From positions 1 through 14,048 of the forward strand of contig CAJTXA010000043.1 of assembly GCA_910579865.1 (NCBI GenBank): 14,048 bases of DNA, written 5' to 3'. Under the pieces are notes generated by a model. The model did no database searches, was not told the origin of the DNA, and saw nothing but the letters and a program-made list of their open reading frames with translations. Shown here piece by piece: positions 13,827 to 14,048 of the stretch. The position numbers were made by a program, and so were the translations under genes. The stretch comes from an uncultured Lachnospiraceae bacterium (GTDB lineage Bacteria > Bacillota > Clostridia > Lachnospirales > Lachnospiraceae). The stretch's first letter is position 1. The number at the start of each line of letters is the position of its first letter.

Positions 13827-14048
13827 CGATGAAATAACATCAGATTTATATGAAAAATCAAACCGGAAAAAGAGTTCGAATAAACAAAAATGCTTAGTAA
13901 ACCCAGTGTTTATGCTGGTTTGCGGGCTTTGGAAAGGTCTTTTGATAACAAATTGATAACAGTTGTTTGAGTGTGATTATTCTTGCTGTCGAGTGGTTTG
14001 TTGGTGGGAGAATGATTTGTAAGCGGTTTGGATGACTGAAATAAATCC
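13827..14048. other. Right edge, non-coding as far as visible
   Basis: No frame on either strand gives a supportable gene here. A 15-codon frame (ATG at 13850) lacks a ribosome site. A small hairpin, AAACCCAG/CTGGTTT (13899-13906 and 13915-13921), precedes the TTGATAACA repeat pair. An ATG at 14032 runs off the end of the window and could open a gene, but its upstream sequence is not a clear ribosome site. The layout would fit the boundary of an integrated element, but no integrase or duplicated attachment site is visible. Confidence 0.4.
13942..13961. repeat. Direct repeat TTGATAACA, 11-bp period
   Basis: TTGATAACA occurs at 13942-13950 and 13953-13961, again 11 bp start to start, like the unrelated TGGGTACA pair 190 bp upstream. 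Paired 11-bp-period repeats are common as arm-type binding sites of tyrosine recombinases and as tandem sites of regulators. Which applies here is unknown. Confidence 0.5.

Noticed and set aside
1..14048. CRISPR array, tRNA, rRNA or complete insertion sequence
   Set aside because: No regularly spaced long repeats, cloverleaf, rRNA-like sequence or transposase gene was seen on either strand.

Overview
The window reads as part of a mobile genetic element from a low-to-mid GC Firmicute. A gut Lachnospiraceae or another Clostridia member (Blautia, Dorea or Ruminococcus type) is the best guess. The guess rests on the family character of the proteins (Pre/Mob relaxase, TnpV-like remnant, ParM/ParR pair, clostridial-type two-component/ABC cassette), strong AGGAGG-type ribosome sites and A/T-rich intergenic DNA. 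No rRNA, tRNA, CRISPR array or housekeeping gene is visible. All supported genes are on the + strand.

Mobilisation and maintenance (1-4309). After the tail of an unrecognised gene (1-132) and a small unrecognised gene (152-403) comes a non-coding block with several hairpins (404-623). It runs into a dense array of GTTTAC/GTAAAC hexamers (624-784) that ends at the ribosome site of an actin-like parM. parM overlaps a parR-like gene by 4 nt, so this looks like a complete type II partition locus (parC-parM-parR). Between parR and a Pre/MobV relaxase gene lies about 360 bp packed with consecutive, mutually different palindromes, which may contain the transfer origin. A tnpV homologue broken by one TGA codon follows the relaxase. 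Relaxase plus TnpV recalls Tn4451-type mobilisable transposons.

Cargo 1 (4468-9617). Two candidate promoters precede an OmpR-type response regulator and a short one-helix histidine kinase. After a strong terminator-like hairpin come an ABC ATPase and a large FtsX/MacB-type permease. The likely logic is that the kinase and regulator sense envelope or peptide stress and switch on the transporter. The ligand is unknown.

Scar and small regulators (9618-11112). A stretch with no intact gene holds a possible coding remnant. It is followed by a receiver-less winged-helix regulator and a perfect 15-bp terminator hairpin with the next promoter nested in it. That promoter serves a Phd/YefM-type antitoxin and a RelE/ParE-type toxin, an addiction module.

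Cargo 2 (11335-13748). This more A/T-rich stretch carries a four-helix membrane protein and a 366-aa single-helix protein of unknown family (1 nt apart), then a JAB/JAMM-type metalloprotease-like protein and a 56-aa helical protein. I do not recognise the set as a named system, and it is the best candidate for something undescribed. The right edge (13749-14048) holds two different direct-repeat pairs, both with an 11-bp period, and a hairpin. It has no gene I can support and may be close to an element end.
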